Origin: Cycas panzhihuaensis
Taxonomy: Eukaryota; Cycadophyta
Direction of reading: 5' to 3'
Length of the DNA stretch: 64,000 nt
NCBI GenBank assembly: GCA_023213395.1
Contig: CM041465.1
Coordinates: forward strand, 18,724,001-18,788,000
In this document: positions 25,796 through 36,989 of the stretch, in pieces
Position numbering within the stretch: position 1 is the stretch's first letter
Layout: the number at the start of each line of letters is the position of its first letter
Made by a program: the position numbers and the translations under genes
The notes under the pieces: model-generated
Seen by the model: only the letters and a program-made list of their open reading frames with translations
Databases searched by the model: none
What the model was told of the DNA's origin: nothing

Positions 25796-25907
25796 TAAGA
25801 CTCACTAAAGGAAACCAAGTCTTCCAAGAAAAGAATTGAATTACATTTATGTATAAGATGGGGGCATCTCAAGGATAGGCCTCATCTTATTAGGGTCAAC
25901 CATAATC

Positions 25908-26535
25908 CCTTAGTTAGAGATCATGAATCTTAAGAGTTCTTCTATTGTGATAGTGAATATACATTTGTATAGGTTGACACAAAGATGGTACTTTTGACAC
26001 CTCAAGATCTTCCTAAGGTCAATGGTATGGTCTTTCCTCTTATATGAAAGATCAAATAGGTCATTCATATATACTGTGAGAATTTTATTGATATAATCAT
26101 AGAAAATAAAGTGCATGGGTCTTTGGTAATTGGTGCTTACATTTTTAAGGCCAAATGGCATTAGTTTGTAAGTAAACGTGCCTCATTGGGTTGTGAAGGA
26201 TATTCTATGATGGTATTAAGGAGAAATATATATATAATTATATCTTAAATAACCATCCATAACATACATGACTTTAAATCCTTCAACCCTATCTATAACC
26301 TAATTGATATAAGGTAGGAGGGAAGTTGTCTTTGGGACAAGCATTGTTGATGTCACAGAAGTCTATATAAATATGAGTTGCTCTATTCTTCTTTGCCATG
26401 AAGACTATATTAGATACAGAATATGGTTAGTTAATTAAATTTAGTAGATCTATCTTTTAGAGTTTTTTGACCTCTATATAAACAACAATGAAGAGTTTAG
26501 AGTGAATAGGGCATTATTTTTTTCTTATAGGCTTG
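25908..26535 (-). pseudogene. Gypsy reverse transcriptase relic
   Basis: The minus-strand translation shows VSNIVFMAKKN, a segment IDFCDINNACPKDNFP (family: VDFRDLNKACPKD.FPLP), a damaged middle with a frameshift at 26,200-26,260, then MPFGLKNVSTNYQRPM and an active-site box VYMND where the family has YVDD, so one catalytic Asp is replaced by Asn. DHTIDLRKIL and YKCIF follow. The match to Ty3/gypsy RT is unmistakable, and the enzyme is dead. Confidence 0.88.
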
Positions 26536-27870
26536 GCTTTAGGGATGGTAGTGAGGTTGTGGATGAGTCTAAATCAAAATTATCTTGAAACTCTTAGAAG
26601 AGATTTATATACTTGGCAATTGTTTTAGGGGAACATTCTACCCCCACTTTGATTACCTTCCCTATAACTATGGTGGTGTTAATGGTTTCTCTAGTAAGGA
26701 GGGAATTCCCTTCCTTAAAATAAAGAGGAGCTTATTTAGTTGGTGGGTTAGCTGTAGCCTTCATCATAGTAGACTTGATAGGAGGAGAGCCAATTACGAA
26801 GCACTTTTAAAACCCTAACATATAACAATTTGAAGGAAGGTTGGGAGTATCCCCCATAAGTTATTCTAAGAGTGCTTTGTCATTATCAAAATAATTAGTG
26901 CCATCATTAATTTTCTCTTAAGAACTGAGTTTTCAGGTTTGGAGAGGATTGTTGATATATTAGTCAACTCACTAATCAAATAAATGGAGTGAGTGCTCAG
27001 ATAAAGAAGATTCATAGTATTGGTGATAAATTGGGTGAAATTACTCCTTAGGAAGTTGGGTTTTAGCAAGGGGAACTTGGGTGGTCTCAAGTATAAGATT
27101 AGGGATTGAAGGGCCATGAAACATGTCATAAGAAGATGTAGGATGGGAATAGTAGATGATGGATTCTTCATACATGGATGTGGAATTAAAATAAAAATAA
27201 TAATCATAAATAGAGGGAATTTAGGAAGGGCCAAGTTGCATGAACACTAGGTTAGGATAATTCCAAAATTGGTGAATCATATTGATAGCTCTAGGAGGGG
27301 GAACTTATTGGCTAGACCTCCTTCAAGGAACATTATCTCATACCTATATAAGAATTGAGGTAATTTAATAAGAATAGGGTCCATAGTATGCATAATATAT
27401 AATATGGATGTTGATTAAACTATGACAATCAAGGGCTTGACTGCCTCGAGTCTTTAAGATCCTATGCATGTCATTAGGGTAAATAGTAACCTATAGGGAA
27501 GTGTGGTCTAAGGTGGCTCTTAGAGTAGGTTGGGAAGTTATTAATGGAATATATAGATGATTGAATTCTTCCTTGCAGAATTCAAGGTGGTGAGAATTGG
27601 TAAGGCATTAGGTATGGTATATAAGCCAAGCCTCTTAAAAATGGGAGATCTTATCAAATAAGGAGTAAGTAATAGAATCTCAGGGATGTTCCATAAGGGC
27701 TATTGGATGCTCAAGTGGAAGAGGGGCCTTTTGAAGTATAACAAAGGAAAGGGAAACATCCTCAAGGAATGCTCCCACTTGGCTATGACTAATTATGGCC
27801 ACCAAATATGTAGGGGGATCTTTACCATCTTAGTTAGATTTGGGGTCACTAAGGATTACAAGGTATCCAT
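26536..27870 (-). other. Gypsy spacer between protease and RT
   Basis: Continuous with the gypsy relic but without a domain I can name. Minus-strand fragments such as SQVGAFLEDVSLSF and a long frame at 26,866-27,234 are readable. The latter is probably a shifted frame of the spacer, not an independent gene. The right edge is the insertion point of copia-A. Confidence 0.55.
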
Positions 27871-28556
27871 TGTTAGATAATGTGACAACAATGTTTTAGA
27901 GGCTAAAATTTTGATAGGTTGGCACTGCGGTTTCCTCCCCAAACTTCCTCAGGGGGTTCCAAGGGGGGCAAGAGCCCCCCTTGGCTGGGGGGTGTGGCAC
28001 TGAAAGCATACTAAATTATAAAGAGAATCAGGGTTGTTCACTAAAAATACCCTAGATTCTATGGTATAGATTTGTGCCTTGTATGACTATCATATAGCCT
28101 GATTTAGGGTGTTTTTTTATTATGTTGATGATGTACGATGTATTTAGATGTACTGTAAAGAGTTAGACGGCTGGTTATTTTTTATGTGAGTATTTTGCTA
28201 TATATTGTGTGCATTTCTCTATTCTTTGAAAATAAAGATCGATACCTTTCTTGTGTGGATGTTTCCCTAGTACACTACTAGGGTTTTACCATGTTATATC
28301 AGGTGTATATGTGATGCTTGGTTTTCTTATTCATTTTATTATATTATCTCTGGTTTAAGAACTTGCATGTTAAATTTTTGTTTTGATTCCTGTAACTAGT
28401 TGCAAAATAGTTTAGATCTTGGTGGCAGTTTCAAGTTATTGGGACCTTGTCTTCTCAACATCCATTATTACCCATTCTAATTGAGGTAAAGAAAATTGTG
28501 TTCAATCCTAAGGAAGGAGGGTCTTGGTTAAATTTAGGGCTTATGTATTGAAAGAG
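27871..28556 (+). repeat. 5' LTR (plus adjoining shared sequence) of copia-A
   Basis: Contains a perfect 11-bp GC-rich inverted repeat CCAAGGGGGGC-AAGA-GCCCCCCTTGG (27,959-27,984) and a poly(A)-signal-like AATAAA (28,231-28,236). A possible decayed primer-binding site, TTGGTGGCAGTT, lies at 28,419-28,430, which would place the real LTR end near 28,418. Yet similarity to the 3' copy runs on to about 28,556. Compared with the 3' copy it lacks about 65 bp after 27,995. Confidence 0.75.
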
Positions 28557-28966
28557 CTCTTAGCACAATATGATTATACTTGGCAGATGAAATTCTATTT
28601 AATATCGTAGGGGGGTAGATAGCAGTAGGATTATGGACCTAGTTGGAAGGCTTGTGTATGACCAAATCAATGATGAATTAGATCTACTTGAAGAGGCAAC
28701 TATACTCATTATGAATGAAGGAAGGTACAAAAATTATTGACTGTTTAAATTATTTCAATACTCTTATTTATTAATTGGCTAGTATTAATGTCACAATTGA
28801 GGATGAGGATAAGGCTATTACCTTGTTATGTTCATTACCAGAATCCTACGATAATATTGTCACCTTAATTAGTTTTAGCACTACAAATGAATTAGACTAT
28901 GATTCTGTTGTGAGTGCTTTGTTGATAGAAGAAGTGAGGAGAAAGTGTAGTCTTGAAGGGGTATGA
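28557..28966 (+). pseudogene. Copia-A gag
   Basis: The N-terminal gag region is damaged (YTWQMKFYL near 28,575). The C-terminal half is open at 28,775-28,966 and reads as the conserved UBN2-type core: DEDKAITLLCSLPESYDNIV followed by SALLIEEVRRK. Gag packages the element RNA into particles. This part is typical of SIRE/Tork-like plant copia gags. Several stops lie upstream. Confidence 0.75.
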
Positions 28967-29037
28967 CAATTAAGAGAGGACAAAGCTCTAGGTATACATC
29001 GAGGTCAAAGTCAAAAGGCAAGAACAGTAAGCTCAGA

Positions 29038-29079
29038 TGTTGGTACTGTAATAAGATATATCACCTCAAGAAGGATTGC
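29038..29079 (+). pseudogene. Copia-A gag zinc knuckle
   Basis: C-x2-C-x4-H-x4-C spacing is intact (Cys codons at 29,038, 29,047 and 29,077, His codon at 29,062). This is the CCHC nucleocapsid knuckle that binds RNA. It lies in a basic, Lys-rich context at the gag/pol junction. Confidence 0.8.
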
Positions 29080-29189
29080 TACAAAAGGAAGGAGTTCCAG
29101 AAAAAGGAAGATCCTACCAAGGAGATTAATTAGGTGGAGTCGAATTAAGGTACAAATGATGATGTCTTGATTACTTATAATGTTTCCCA

Positions 29190-30460
29190 TTATCACCATG
29201 ATTGGTTATTAGATTTGGGTGCTTCACACCATATGTATCCACACAATAGTTGGTTCTTATCATACCAACCTCTTGATGGTGGTAATGTGCTTATGGGAAA
29301 TGAAGTTTCTTATAAGACAGTAGGCATTGGTAGCACTAGAATTAAAATGTTCGATGGTGTAGTGAGAATATTGACTGAAGTTAGACATGTACTTGATCTA
29401 AAATAGAATCTAATTTCCTTGTGTATCAATCATACAATTATAACATCAAAGACTGCGGAAGATCTAGCTCAGTTATGGCATCATAGACTTGGGCACATGA
29501 GTGAGAGAGGACTTAAGGTGTTGATGAACAATAAGTTACTTCCTAACTTACAACTTTATATTTAGCTTTTTGCAAACATTGTATTTTTGGAAAGCAATGT
29601 AGACTCAGGTTTAAAGTAGGGAGTCACATTAGTAAAGGCATTCTGGATTATGTATATTCAGATGTGTGGGGACCAACCCCTACAATATCTTATAGAGGAT
29701 TATTGTACTTTGTTATATTTATATATGATTACTCCAGAAAAGTATGGGTCTATTTTTAAAAAAGGAAATCTGAAGTTTTTAGTGTGTTTAAGTAATTCAA
29801 GGCTCTAGATGAGAAGAGCACTGGAAATTTAATCATATGTTTAAGAACTAAAAATGGAGGTAAGTTTAACTCCTTGGAGTTTGAGAACTATTGCAGAGAA
29901 GCTAAGATTGAAAGACATAAGACTACTAGCTATACTCTGCAGTAGAATGACATAGTTGAGCACATGAATAGGACACTCTTGAAAAGAGTAAGAAGCATGC
30001 TAAATAATATAGGAGTGGAGCAGGGCTTATGGATAGAAGCTATTCAAATAACTTGCTATTTGGTAAATAAGTCACCATCATTTGCAATAGATTGCAAGAT
30101 TCTTGAAGAGGTATGGATTGGATATCTATGTGACTATTCAAACTTGAAAGTTTTTGGTTATGATGCTTATGCCTTGATTAATAAAAGTCAACATTCAAAG
30201 TTAGACCCAAAACCTGAGAGATATATCTTTGTTGGTTATGGTGATAGAGATGGTATGAAGGGATACAAGTTATGGGATCCTACTGCCCACAAAATCACTA
30301 TTAACAGAGATGTTATATTTGATGAATCTCCATTTCTAAAATCAGACAGTGTAGAAGTTGAAGTGAAATAGGAGCAAAAAGTTGAACATCAACATGACAA
30401 GTTTGAAACCCAACCATCTTTGGAAATATAAGAGCAGGAAGATCTTTTTGAAGATGAATC
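29190..30460 (+). pseudogene. Copia-A protease and integrase
   Basis: Protease: WLLDLGASHHM at about 29,203-29,235, keeping the catalytic Asp (codon 29,212-29,214). The GAG-pre-integrase motif LWHHRLGHMSERGL lies near 29,470-29,515. The integrase core shows YSDVWGP near 29,655. A position where the family has RTDNGGEF reads RTKNGGKF, so an Asp is lost. The QQNG motif is changed to Gln-stop-Asn-Asp (TAG at 29,943). The expected Glu is kept in VEHMNRTLL. The C-terminal integrase part (29,964-30,371) is open, ending with NRDVIFDE. A frameshift sits near 29,570. Confidence 0.85.
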
Positions 30461-30599
30461 TACAACAAATTTATAGGAGTATGTAGATACTCCTCCACCA
30501 ACTGTTAGAAGATATACAAGAGTTAGTCATCCACTTGACAAGTACAACCCTTTTATTTCTATTACTTTGGTTTCTAATAATGGTGAGCCTATATGCTAT

Positions 30600-31265
30600 C
30601 AGGAAGCAGTAGATGATATCAATAGTGAGAAGTGGAAGAGGGCTATGTAGGAAGAGATTGATGATTTGAAGAAAAATAATTCATGGGACTTGGTAGAACT
30701 TCCACATGGTAGGAAGACTATTGGTTGTAGGTGGGTTTTCAAGAAGAAAATAAATGCTAATGGAAAGGTTGATAAATACAGGGTAAGACTGGTGGCTAAA
30801 GGATTTACACAAAAAGTAGGTATTGATTTTCATGAGATCTTTTCACCAATTATTAAACTTGTTTCAATTTGAGTTTTATTAGAATTGGTAGTTTCTTTTA
30901 ATTTAGAGTTGGAGCAATTAGATGTAAAAATAACTTTTCTACATGGATATTTAGATGAGGAGATCTATATGGATCAACCATAAGGGTTTGTACAGGATGG
31001 CAGGAAAAGACTTATTTACAGGCTTAGGAAATCATTGTATGGCCTAAAGTAATCGCCTAGGCAATGGTCCAAGAAGTTTGATGCCTTCATGAAGAGCCAA
31101 AATTTCAAAAGAAGTGAGTATGATCATTGTGTTTACATTAAATTATTAGACAATATCTTATTCATTATCTTGGTATTGTATGTTGATGACATGCTAGTTG
31201 CAAGCAAGAGCATGGTAGAAATCAATAAGTTAAAGGGTCAATTGGCTAAGACTTTTGATATGAAG
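30600..31265 (+). pseudogene. Copia-A reverse transcriptase, N-terminal part
   Basis: Open at 30,666-30,872 with NNSWDLVELPHGRKTIGCRW and VAKGFTQKVGIDF. Then come a stop and an LDVKITFLHGYLDEEIYM segment, a TAA at 30,981 and SLYGLK followed by TAA at 31,050 (Gln expected). The catalytic box VLYVDDMLVAS (about 31,173-31,205) is intact. The frame stops at TFDMK, where copia-B is inserted, and resumes after its TSD at 38,995. Confidence 0.85.
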
Positions 31266-31694
31266 TGTTAGATTGTATAATGTAAACTTGTGTTTATTTA
31301 TGTCACATGTCTAAAATATAATTTAAGTGATTATAAAGTTTTTAACTTAGGTTTATTTATTTAATTTATGGAAGGTTGTTGAAATTGCGAAACTGCATTT
31401 TAACAAACCTCCATAGTATTTAATCATCTCCTAGATTCATGGAGATAGTTCCAGGAATCTAGGAGGGCTATCTTTATGCCTTTTTCAAAGGCTGGTTTGG
31501 TTTGTAGGTGGTTTTACTACATAGTTTTTGTTCAGCATTTTTATTAATAAAATTAGAATATTTAAGAGGTGGTTTTTCTTCCCCAGAAGGGGTTTTCTAC
31601 CTGTCAATCTTGTGTGCATGTGTAATGTCAAATTTTCCTATGATTTTATTTTTTTATGTGATCTTGTGATGTTGTGCATGTGCCTATTCCATCA
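31266..31694 (+). repeat. 5' LTR of copia-B
   Basis: Starts TGTTAGATTGTATAATG and ends CTATTCCATCA. Several open frames inside it (for example 31,528-31,725) are only LTR sequence and recur in the 3' LTR. Confidence 0.95.
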
Positions 31695-31706
31695 TGGTAT
31701 CAGAGC
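31695..31706 (+). other. Primer-binding site of copia-B
   Basis: TGGTATCAGAGC, a perfect match to the tRNA-iMet-complementary site of plant copia elements, directly after the LTR. Confidence 0.95.
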
Positions 31707-31844
31707 TTTTCATATATTCATTTAATTTTTTGCATTAATGCATTACCAACCAATATATTTTCATTTTTTTTTCACAACAAAACCCAATTTTTTTTAACAT
31801 GGGCCACAGTGATCATTCATACAAAATTTTGCAATTTTTTTTTA

Positions 31845-32080
31845 CATAAAAACTGCCATTAAGGCAGAACTTTTTCCATTCATTAGCTCTTTACATAAAA
31901 ACTGCCATTAAGGTAGAGCTTTTTCCATACATCAGTCTTTTACATAGAAACTACCAGAGATATTTTTTTTATTTATTTACACTAAATTCTTATACAAAAA
32001 CTGCCATCAAGGCAGAGCCGTACATAAAAACTGCCATCAAGGTAGAGACGTACACAAAAATTGCCAGCAAGGCAGAGCCG
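31845..32080 (+). repeat. Array of six CTGCC...GGCAG hairpin units in the copia-B leader
   Basis: Units of the type ACATAAAAA-CTGCC-ATTAA/ATCAA-GGCAG-AGC occur at 31,853, 31,902, 31,951 (degenerate), 32,001, 32,031 and 32,061. Each non-degenerate unit is a 5-bp stem with a 5-nt loop. Two have GGTAG, which still pairs by a G-U wobble in RNA. Spacing is about 49, 49, 50, 30 and 30 bp. Confidence 0.8.
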
Positions 32081-32099
32081 CATGCCAGGAAAATTAAGC

Positions 32100-32700
32100 A
32101 AAAGAGAGAATGTAGAACCAGTTATTTCATGCCTAAGAACATAACCCTAGGGTAGGTAATCCTTCCAGTGAAACAAGGTCTTTCTCGTGAAGCTGGAGGG
32201 TTTGAGCCAACACAAAAGAACCTGTGATTTCCTCGCTTCTGTCCTTGCCTCCGTCCATGCTTGAAGAAGCTGCCATGATGCACTGAATAGAGAACTGATG
32301 CCAAGCCATTAAGGAGACAGAATTAAAAGTCTTGGACATTCCAACGGGTTAATCTCAAAAACAGACAAAGTTGGCCTTCAAGAAGAAACATAGATAGAAA
32401 GTGAGTGAATCAAATAGGAAATCTGATGGCTCTACACCTAAGACTTTGATGCCATTGAAACCAAGAACACAGACTGCAACACTTGGTGAAGAAATAGAGG
32501 AGCAATCCAGAGCCTGCCAGTGCAAAGCCGTTGAGAAGACTAAGAGCAATCCAGAGCCTGCTAGTACGAAGCTGTTGAGAACACTAGGAGCAATCCAGAG
32601 CCTGCACGAAGCCTTTGTCCTCACACCTCCGTCGCATCCTCAAAAACCTACAAGCAAGCAAAGTTCATCGCTGCCATGAAAAGGAAATGAGGTAGGGTTT
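32100..32700 (+). other. Copia-B leader: GC-richer segment with 45-bp tandem repeat
   Basis: A segment of the leader with higher GC than its surroundings. Within it GAGCAATCCAGAGCCTGC occurs three times (about 32,500, 32,548 and 32,588), defining a unit of about 45 bp. Small open frames exist on both strands (plus 32,401-32,679, minus 32,355-32,624) but neither shows a motif. I treat them as non-coding. A captured host fragment cannot be excluded. Confidence 0.5.
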
Positions 32701-32809
32701 CTACCTTTCCCCCCCTGAACCTCAAAACTACCTTAATTTTTATTTTATGGTTTAAACCCTATAAACTCATCGGGTCCACGTCCTTTTTCTATTTTATTTT
32801 AATTTGTTT

Positions 32810-33560
32810 TTTATTTTAATGAATCTACCCTCCCTCCCCTCCCCCCCCTTTTAACTTTATAAAATATATCCTTTATTTTTTATTTAATTGAATCTTAACC
32901 ACCCCCCCCCCCCTTAACTTTATAAAAAATAGTCTTTATTTTTTTATTCAATTGAATCAAAAGCCCCCTCCTTATATTTTGTTAATTTTAAATAAATCAA
33001 AACTCCCCCCTCTAAACCTTAATTACTCCTTGGTTTTTTTAATCAATCTTTATTTTTTAAACCTTTACACTTTGATTTTAATCAAAGTCCTCCCCCCCCC
33101 CCCCCCCCTTCTAAACTTTATAAAACCCTTTTATTCTTAATCTAAATCAAACTTGATGTCAACTATTATATCTTAAATACTTTGATTTCAATCAAAGTCC
33201 CATCCCTCTTCTTAAATTTTATAATTACCTTTCAATTCTTTTTTATTCAAATGAATCAATGATGAAAACTTTATTTTAATCTTAATACTTTGATGTAAAT
33301 CAAAGTTTCCCCCTGTCAAAGTTAACACTTTGATTTAAATCAAAAGTTCCTCCTATATTAATACTTTAAGCCCCCCACCCCCTCACATTGTATTTTATAC
33401 TTTGATTTAATTAAAACCCCCCACTTTACCTTGACTTAATATCAAAATTTCTCCTTATTGATTTAAATTAAAGTTCATCCCATTATCCTTTATCTTTTTA
33501 AGTTAAATCAAACCCCCCACATTATATACCTTGATTTAAAGCAAATGTCTCCCCCCCTTC
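32810..33560 (+). repeat. Copia-B leader: repeated C-tracts with AT palindromes
   Basis: C-runs (7 to about 17 residues, the longest at about 32,901 and 33,092) alternate with TTTAT/TTTTAATTGAATC-like and palindromic ACTTTGATT...AATCAAAGT boxes. Near-perfect 20-bp palindromes lie at 33,069, 33,179, 33,287 and 33,327, with decayed ones at 33,399 and about 33,518. The unit is irregular (roughly 40-110 bp). There is no coding potential. The frame at 32,952-33,140 is an artefact of this composition. Confidence 0.7.
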
Positions 33561-34264
33561 ACATTTAATTCTATACTTTGACATTCCCTTCCCTTAAATT
33601 AAAAATAAATAAATAAACTTTAAAACCTCTCCTATATTACCTTATTAAAATAACTCTCATACCCCCTTTGTTTTAATACAAACATTTTATTAACAAAATC
33701 CTACTCTTTTAAGTTTTCTTCTTATAAGGTATATATAAACCTTATTTCCTTATTATTATTATCCTTCAATATATTTTAACGATTAAATTTAATTTTTTTT
33801 TTTAAAATATAGTTAATCCTAGGTAAATCTAATTAATCCTTTACCATTACATCTTTTAATTTTCTTTCAACACTTAATCTATAAGATTCAAACTTAATTC
33901 TTAACATTATACACTTTTGTTTATAAAAAGATAAACAAAATACCTAGTTTTTAAAATCACTTACTTCATTAAGAAAATTGTTTAATTTTTTCTAAAAGAG
34001 AATTCTTATTTTAAGGAGGTCAGTTTATTTTTCTAAAGGGATTTTTTTCCTAAGGGGGACTTTTTTTTTAAAGAAAACTTTTTTCAAAAATAACTGCTTA
34101 AATTGTTGTTTGTTTCTATTTAAAAACACATGATCTTTTTATCTTAGAATCAATTTATACAAATTAAGATATCTTTGTGAAGATTAGTGTTTTTCATTAG
34201 GTAATTATTTTTCAAGTCACCTTCATAATTTTTTAATCTTAAAATACACCTCAACACTCCCAAT
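33561..34264 (+). other. Copia-B leader, AT-rich end before gag
   Basis: A/T-rich sequence leading to the gag ATG, with no further C-tract units and no domain. Confidence 0.6.
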
Positions 34265-35227
34265 ATGGCATTAATGCCAGGGACAATTACCTGTGTTCCA
34301 ATTCCAGTGTTAATCGGCTCAAACTATGCCGACTGGAGGAATCGCATATCCCATCAGCTTAAACAACAAAAAGTATGGCGATATGTAACAGGTGAATTCC
34401 AAAAACCAAAAGCAGATGCTACTGAGAATCTTATGGTATATCTGATAAACTCGGATGTCGATTAGGCACCATATTAAATTCTCTTACCGTAAATCACCAA
34501 GAGTTTTCGAAAAGATGACTTAGCCACTGCCTGGAAAACCTTGGAAGAAAAATACAACAAGGTTGATACACATCAAGTAGCTATCCTAGAAGAACAATTA
34601 TATAACCTGACTTTTGACGACTTTACAAATGTTGAGGATTTTTTAACAAAAATTCAATCAATCAATAAAGATCTAGATAACTGCATTAAATCAAAAACCA
34701 AAGAAGGTGATATAGAAAAAATAACTATGCATGTCAAAGACGATGACACACTCATACGTCTTGCAGTTAATAAATTACCAAAATGCTTCAATCTTTACCA
34801 AGCTACTAGACAACAAGCTGGCAATCCACCTATCACATTTAATTAGCTGACAAATCAGTTGATTGAATATCAAACAATGTTAATCAGAACAGGTGCAATA
34901 AAAGATCATTCACAGGCTTTGTTTTCTAAAACTAAGCCACAATTTAAAAACAAACAACAGAATAATAACTTTCATAATAACAATCAAAAATTCCAGAAAC
35001 CTCATCGAGGTTCACCATCTAATTCTCACAATAATGTTAAATATTCTGGTCCAACTAAAAACCAGAATACTTCCAATCAATTTGTTTCTAACAGAAACAA
35101 TGCATCTTCTTCTGAGAACTCTAGTTGTGCCTACTATCATAAAAGAGGCCATACTATTGATATCTGTAGAAGTAGAATAACCTTAGAAGCATGGAAAGCT
35201 TCCAAGGGATTGCAACATAAATCGTAA
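34265..35227 (+). pseudogene. Copia-B gag
   Basis: The ATG at 34,265 is the first in frame and starts a canonical copia gag: after about 15 residues LIGSNYADWRNRI, then a Trp-rich W.YVTGEF segment. The open stretch 34,541-34,846 holds the middle gag helices (LEEQLYNLTF, LTKIQSINKDLDNCI). An Asn/Gln-rich linker (34,920-35,110) leads to a zinc knuckle at about 35,127-35,170 in which the second Cys is Tyr (CAYYHKRGHTIDIC). Stops: TAG near 34,463, a shift near 34,500, and TAG near 34,844. The length is normal for the family (about 320 codons). Confidence 0.85.
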
Positions 35228-35339
35228 TCCCATTCTCAATCTCATTTCTAATCAAACTCACAATCACGACAATAAAACCGTCAATTTCATAATCATTCCT
35301 TAGCAGTAACAACTTCTACGTTTGTTGCTCCTTCCAACC

Positions 35340-36705
35340 AACCATCACAATGGATTCTTAACTCTGGTGCATCCCATCATATAACTAGACACCAGAAAAA
35401 CTTAACCACCTATCAATCTGAAACAAACTTTGAAGAAGAGATTTCGTTTGGTAGTGGTAATCAACTCAAAGTTAAAGGATCTAGTGATGTTACCCTGAAG
35501 GATGGTTCAATCAAGAATGTTTTTTACGTACCTGGTTTGTTACCAAATCTTCTCTTGGTATATCAAATTTGTCAAAAAGACCTTGTTGTCAAATTCTGGA
35601 AAAATAAATTTATCATTAAAGATCCATTACACAAATTCAAATGTATTGCTTCAGGACCTATTGATCATAACACAGGTCTCTATAGCATGACTAGTTTTTA
35701 AAATAATAAATCAAAATCATTTAGTGCCTTCGTTGCCAAATCTGACTCAGTTAGTAAACTTTGGTATGCGAGATTTAGCCATACTAGCCATGGCAAATTG
35801 TAATATTTAATCAAGCATGAAATGGTCCACGGTTTACCGCCATTAAACACTGTTTACGGTGTTTGTGAAGCCTGTGTGACAGGCAAACAACACATGGATC
35901 CATTTCCATATAAAACTCAATACCGAGCAACTGCTCCATTAGAACTGTCCACTCTAATATATGTGGACCTTTTCATATACCATCATACTCAGGATCTTGT
36001 TATTTTGTTACATTTATTGATGATTATTCAATAAAATATTAGGTTTATATGCTCAAAACATGCAGTCAAGTATTCGACATTTTCATTGAATATAAAACAT
36101 TAGTAGAAAATCAATCCAATTCAAGGATCAAAATATTCCAATCTGATAATGCTAAGGAATATTTAAGTAAAAATTTCACCTCTTTCTGTAAATCACATGG
36201 AATTAAATTCCAACATTCAGTTGCATACACGTCTCAACAAAATGGTGTTGCTGAATGCAAAAACCATACTCTTGTCGAAATGACTCATTGCATGTTACAT
36301 GCAAAGAATCTTGATCTAAAACTATGGGCAGAAGTAATTAACTGCTCTAATTACTTATTAAATCGTTTACCTAGTAAAAGTTTATAAAATGTCACTCCAG
36401 AACAAAAATGGTCTAGAAGAAAACCATCTGTCCAATACTTACGAATCTTTAGTAGTATTGTGTGGGGATATATTCCTCATGAAAGACATAAAAAGTTAGA
36501 TAAAAAAAGTCAAAAATACATCTTCGCTGGCTACAGTGAAGAGAGTAAAGCCTATAGACTTTTAGATCTAGTTACGCATAATATTTCTATTTTGCGTGAT
36601 GTAGTATTTGATGAAGAAGGATCTACTTCAACATCTACTTATGTAGAACTTCCTGTTGAAGACTTGTTAACCAACACTCATTTGGTTGATGATTCTGAAA
36701 AGTAA
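35340..36705 (+). pseudogene. Copia-B protease and integrase
   Basis: The protease reads WILNSGASHH at 35,351-35,380. The catalytic Asp is Asn (AAC, codon 35,360-35,362), a single G-to-A change that should kill it. Next come the LWYARFSHTSHGKL pre-integrase segment (about 35,759), a CxxC pair (CEACVTGK) and integrase with LIYVDLF near 35,955. After a frameshift near 36,000-36,040 follow QSDNAKEY (36,139) and an intact SQQNGVAE (36,232-36,255) giving the D-D-E triad. The C-terminal open stretch 36,460-36,705 has KYIFAGYSEESKAYRL and LRDVVFDE. This is the least damaged integrase in the window. Confidence 0.88.
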
Positions 36706-36989
36706 GTTGATTCAGAAATCATAGGTTCTTTATCAACTCAAGTCCAAAATTGGACCTTATCAGAACCAACTGATACAAATCCTTCTCTTCAAGCTAGCAC
36801 ATCGAATCAAGCTACAACCTCAGATCTAGTTACTCACAAGCAACCAGTTTGGGCAACCAAAATGCTTGTTGATGCTGGATCTAATGTAGGCAATCCTACT
36901 GATACTAGGCGCACACATGTGTAAAAACTTCATACAAATTTTTCTTTAATGGCAAAAATAATGGAAAACAATGATCCCAAAACTTTTAA

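Noticed and set aside
26866-27234. 122-codon minus-strand open frame
   Set aside because: It lies in the spacer of the gypsy relic, has no motif and a Leu/Ile/Pro-heavy composition typical of a shifted frame in decayed DNA.
31528-31862. Two open frames after the RT of copia-A
   Set aside because: Both fall in the 5' LTR and leader of copia-B. The first repeats at 38,765-38,956 in the 3' LTR.
32355-32679. Overlapping open frames of about 90 codons on both strands
   Set aside because: They coincide with the 45-bp tandem repeat in the copia-B leader and show no domain. Kept only as a leader note.
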